NCBI GenBank assembly: GCA_035476575.1
Contig: DATILL010000054.1
Location: 1-17,192, forward strand
Source of the DNA: DATILL01 sp035476575
GTDB lineage: Bacteria > Actinomycetota > Actinomycetes > Mycobacteriales > JACQDL01
Length of the DNA: 17,192 nucleotides
Direction: 5' to 3'
The notes beneath the pieces were generated by a model that was given only the letters and a program-made list of their open reading frames with translations, was not told the DNA's origin and did no database searches. A program made the translations under genes and the position numbers. Positions 15,126-17,192 of this stretch are shown piece after piece. Numbering within the stretch: position 1 is the stretch's first letter; the number at the start of each line of letters is the position of its first letter.

Positions 15126-15406
15126 TGGAGGACCTGGACAACGCCATCCCGAGGCGGACGTCGTCGAGCAGGCGGCTCAGGGTTCAGCTGATTTCTCCGG
15201 CTTTGGATGGCTGGCTCCTTCAAGCTCGGCTCGGCCGGCGAGAAGTTTCGGACCCGCGAGGATGTTTCGGACCCGGTCGAGTGCGTGTACGGCCTCGGTG
15301 AGCCGGATCTCGCCGGAGAGCAGGCCGGCAGGGTGGATACGGTGGCTGTTAGTACCGGTGGGCTGGCTACGGTTTGTGTCGGTGGTATGCCTGCGGGAGG
15401 TCGGTC

Positions 15407-17192
15407 GTGGTGCATGGCGGGGTGTTCATCAACTATCGGGGTGAGGACAGCCACAGCTACGGGGCGTTGCTGCACGCAGAGCTGTCCCGGCGGTTCGGCC
15501 CGGATCTGGTGTTCTTGGACAGCGAGTCGATCCCGGCTGGGGCAGACTACGTGCAGCAGGTGCTCAACCGGGTGCGGCAGGCGCGGGTGATGTTGGCGGT
15601 GATCGGTACCCGGTGGCTTGCGGCGGCCGGCACGGATGGTGGGCGCCGGGTCGATGATCCGGCCGACTGGATCCGGCGGGAGCTGGTGGAGGCGTTCGCG
15701 GCGGGGGTGCGGGTGATCCCGGTGCTGACCGACGGCGCGCAGATGCCGACCGAGGATGAGCTGCCGGCTGATCTTGCGCCGTTGGGTCGGTGTCAGTTCC
15801 GCCGCTTGCGGTACCGCGACGCCAGCGTGGACCTGGCCCGGTTGGTCGCCGAGCTGGCCGACCTGGACGCCGGTCTTGGCGAGGCGGCGGCGGCCCGGCC
15901 GTCGTCGCCAGCGGGGTGGCCGGTGCCGAACCAGCTTCCGGCCGCCGCCCGGTACTTCACCGGCCGGGACGACGAGCTGGCCCGGCTGCTCCAACCCGGT
16001 GACAACGCGCGGACGTTGGTGGTCTCCGCGGTGGACGGCATGGCCGGGATCGGCAAGACCGCGCTGGCCGTCCTGGCCGCCCACCAGCTCACCGAGGCTG
16101 ACCGGTATCCGGACGGGTCGCTGTTCGTGGACCTGCACGGTTACAGCGGCCGCAGCCCCACCGACCCGGCGGACGCGCTGGAGACGCTGCTGCGCGGGCT
16201 GGGCGTGCCCGGCCCGCAGATCCCCCCAGCCCTGGACGCCCGCATCGCGTTGTACCGCACGATCACCGCCCGGCGGCAGGTGTTGATCGTGCTGGACAAC
16301 GCTCGCGACGAGGCACAGGTCCGGCCGCTGCTGCCCGGCAGGGCGACCTGCCTGGTCCTTGTCACCAGCCGCCGCCGGATGGCTGGCCTGGACGACGCCG
16401 ACCACCTCACCCTGGACACCCTCTCACCGGAGGAGGCGGTCCGGCTGTTCCGCGCCGTGGTCGGCCCCGGCCGCGACCCCGGCGACCAGCACACCATCGA
16501 GGCGATCGTCCACCTGTGCGGGCTGCTTCCCCTGGCCGTGCGGATCGCCGCCGCCCGGCTGAAAACCAGCAAGCTACTCAACGGGCACATGCTCCTGGAA
16601 CATCTGCAGGTCGCGCGCGACCAAGAGCGGGTTCAGGCGTTCGACGCTGGCGGGCGCGCGGACCAGGGCCAGGATCGGCTGGGGGTGCTCGACGATGGGG
16701 AACGCAGCGTGCTGGCCGCGCTGGAGGTGTCCTACCAGCACCTGCCTGCTGAGCAGCAGCAGGCGTTCGCCGCGCTCGGCGTGCACCCCGGCGTGGCGCT
16801 CGAGCCGTACGCCACCGCCGCGCTGCTCAACACCAGTGGCGACCACGCCGGGCGGCTGCTAGAGGCGTTGGAACAGGTCAACCTGCTCGACCAACCCGCA
16901 CCCGGCCGCTACCGCTTCCATGACCTGACCCGCATCTATGCCACCAGGCACGCCCCCGCCTCCGCGCACGGGCGGGCCGCATTCGACCGGCTGTACGACC
17001 ACTATGCGCACACCGCCTCAGCCGCAATGGACGCGGCCTACCCGTACGAGACCGGCCAGCGACCCCCCGCCCCCACCTCGGGTACCCCCGCCCCCGACCT
17101 CGCCGACCACGCCGCCGCCCTGGCCTGGCTGGACGCCGAGGTCGCGAACCTGCTCGCCACCGCATATCACGCCGCCGCGCATGGCCGGCCCA
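15407..17192 (+). CDS. TIR-NB-ARC STAND (NLR-like) protein, 3' end beyond the window
   Basis: Partial: 595 codons from GTG 15407 (GGGAGG 6 bases upstream) with no stop before the window ends. An N-terminal TIR domain (residues about 4-150) opens with GVFINYRGEDS, has FLDSESIPAG and the WxxxE motif WIRRE (W88, E92 the candidate catalytic Glu of NAD-cleaving TIRs). An NB-ARC ATPase follows: YFTGRDDEL, Walker A GMAGIGKT (211-218), Walker B LIVLD (293-297), TSRRRM sensor, CGLLPLA (371-377), and an MHD-like FHD (504-506) in the winged-helix part. TPR repeats are expected past the end. Known family behaviour: TIR-STAND proteins sense a trigger through the C-terminal repeats, oligomerise with ATP and deplete NAD+ as an abortive anti-phage response; in actinobacteria some may act in signalling instead. 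The domain calls are clear; the defence role is inference. Confidence 0.88.
   Translation, partial: MVHGGVFINYRGEDSHSYGALLHAELSRRFGPDLVFLDSESIPAGADYVQQVLNRVRQARVMLAVIGTRWLAAAGTDGGRRVDDPADWIRRELVEAFAAGVRVIPVLTDGAQMPTEDELPADLAPLGRCQFRRLRYRDASVDLARLVAELADLDAGLGEAAAARPSSPAGWPVPNQLPAAARYFTGRDDELARLLQPGDNARTLVVSAVDGMAGIGKTALAVLAAHQLTEADRYPDGSLFVDLHGYSGRSPTDPADALETLLRGLGVPGPQIPPALDARIALYRTITARRQVLIVLDNARDEAQVRPLLPGRATCLVLVTSRRRMAGLDDADHLTLDTLSPEEAVRLFRAVVGPGRDPGDQHTIEAIVHLCGLLPLAVRIAAARLKTSKLLNGHMLLEHLQVARDQERVQAFDAGGRADQGQDRLGVLDDGERSVLAALEVSYQHLPAEQQQAFAALGVHPGVALEPYATAALLNTSGDHAGRLLEALEQVNLLDQPAPGRYRFHDLTRIYATRHAPASAHGRAAFDRLYDHYAHTASAAMDAAYPYETGQRPPAPTSGTPAPDLADHAAALAWLDAEVANLLATAYHAAAHGRP

Larger units (their letters stand above)
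14772..15406. other. Intergenic region with decayed sequence
   Basis: The 635 bp hold a possible terminator (14783-14824) and the TPR-like scrap on the minus strand. The rest (about 15130-15390) shows no intact gene on either strand. TTTCGGACCCG occurs twice between about 15245 and 15280. A GGGAGG ribosome binding site for the next gene lies at 15395-15400; no clear promoter was found. Confidence 0.5.

Noticed and set aside
14915..16405. Long minus-strand open frame opposite the TIR-NB-ARC gene
   Set aside because: Opposite a gene with clear domain motifs; only its last part (the TPR-like scrap) shows family-like sequence.

Overview
The window is GC-rich throughout and carries a mycothiol-dependent maleylpyruvate isomerase-like gene, many GTG starts and tightly overlapping operons. 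This points to a mycothiol-producing actinobacterium (a Streptomyces/Micromonospora-type genome; the genus cannot be fixed from sequence alone). No tRNA, rRNA or CRISPR array was seen.

Layout. (1) 1-2505 is a damaged left flank. A small STAS-domain (anti-anti-sigma type) gene starts at 232 and is split after codon 7 by an IS4-family element (about 253-2332) with 16-bp terminal inverted repeats and an 8-bp target duplication. Removing the element and one duplication copy restores the STAS frame exactly. The transposase itself carries an apparent +1 frameshift in a run of nine C (coding strand), so it reads out through the IS end instead of stopping at 434. (2) 2506-11441 is a coherent nickel-homeostasis island. 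It holds a NiCoT nickel permease (minus strand), a divergent Fe/Mn superoxide dismutase of the sodF type followed by a GNAT acetyltransferase and an unrecognised 184-aa protein, and, converging on these, a six-gene minus-strand operon nikA-nikB-nikC-nikD-nikE-GNAT. Each of the three transcription units has a TTGCAA-N5-TTGCAA-like site at its promoter. This matches the operator of Nur, the nickel-responsive Fur-family repressor known from Streptomyces. (3) 11583-13035 holds two convergent metabolic genes: a DinB-type mycothiol-dependent isomerase-like protein and an isochorismatase-family cysteine hydrolase. (4) 13036-14771 has an AT-richer promoter region with a 20-bp palindrome, then a secreted chymotrypsin-fold (S1) protease gene with an in-frame TGA at codon 90 where Trp would be expected. 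(5) 14772-15406 has no intact gene but holds an antisense scrap resembling NB-ARC-associated TPR repeats. (6) 15407 to the end is a TIR-NB-ARC STAND (NLR-like) protein running off the window, a candidate anti-phage defence gene.

How it works together. When nickel is scarce, Nur would release the two nickel importers (NiCoT and NikABCDE) and the iron superoxide dismutase that replaces a nickel SOD encoded elsewhere. The least explained part is that both sod and nik operons end in related GNAT acetyltransferases (shared GPPW, V-E-L/R-E-L...GxxIG, THP and LY...GW motifs), suggesting an acetylation step tied to nickel limitation. The TIR-NB-ARC gene is the other item of clear functional interest.
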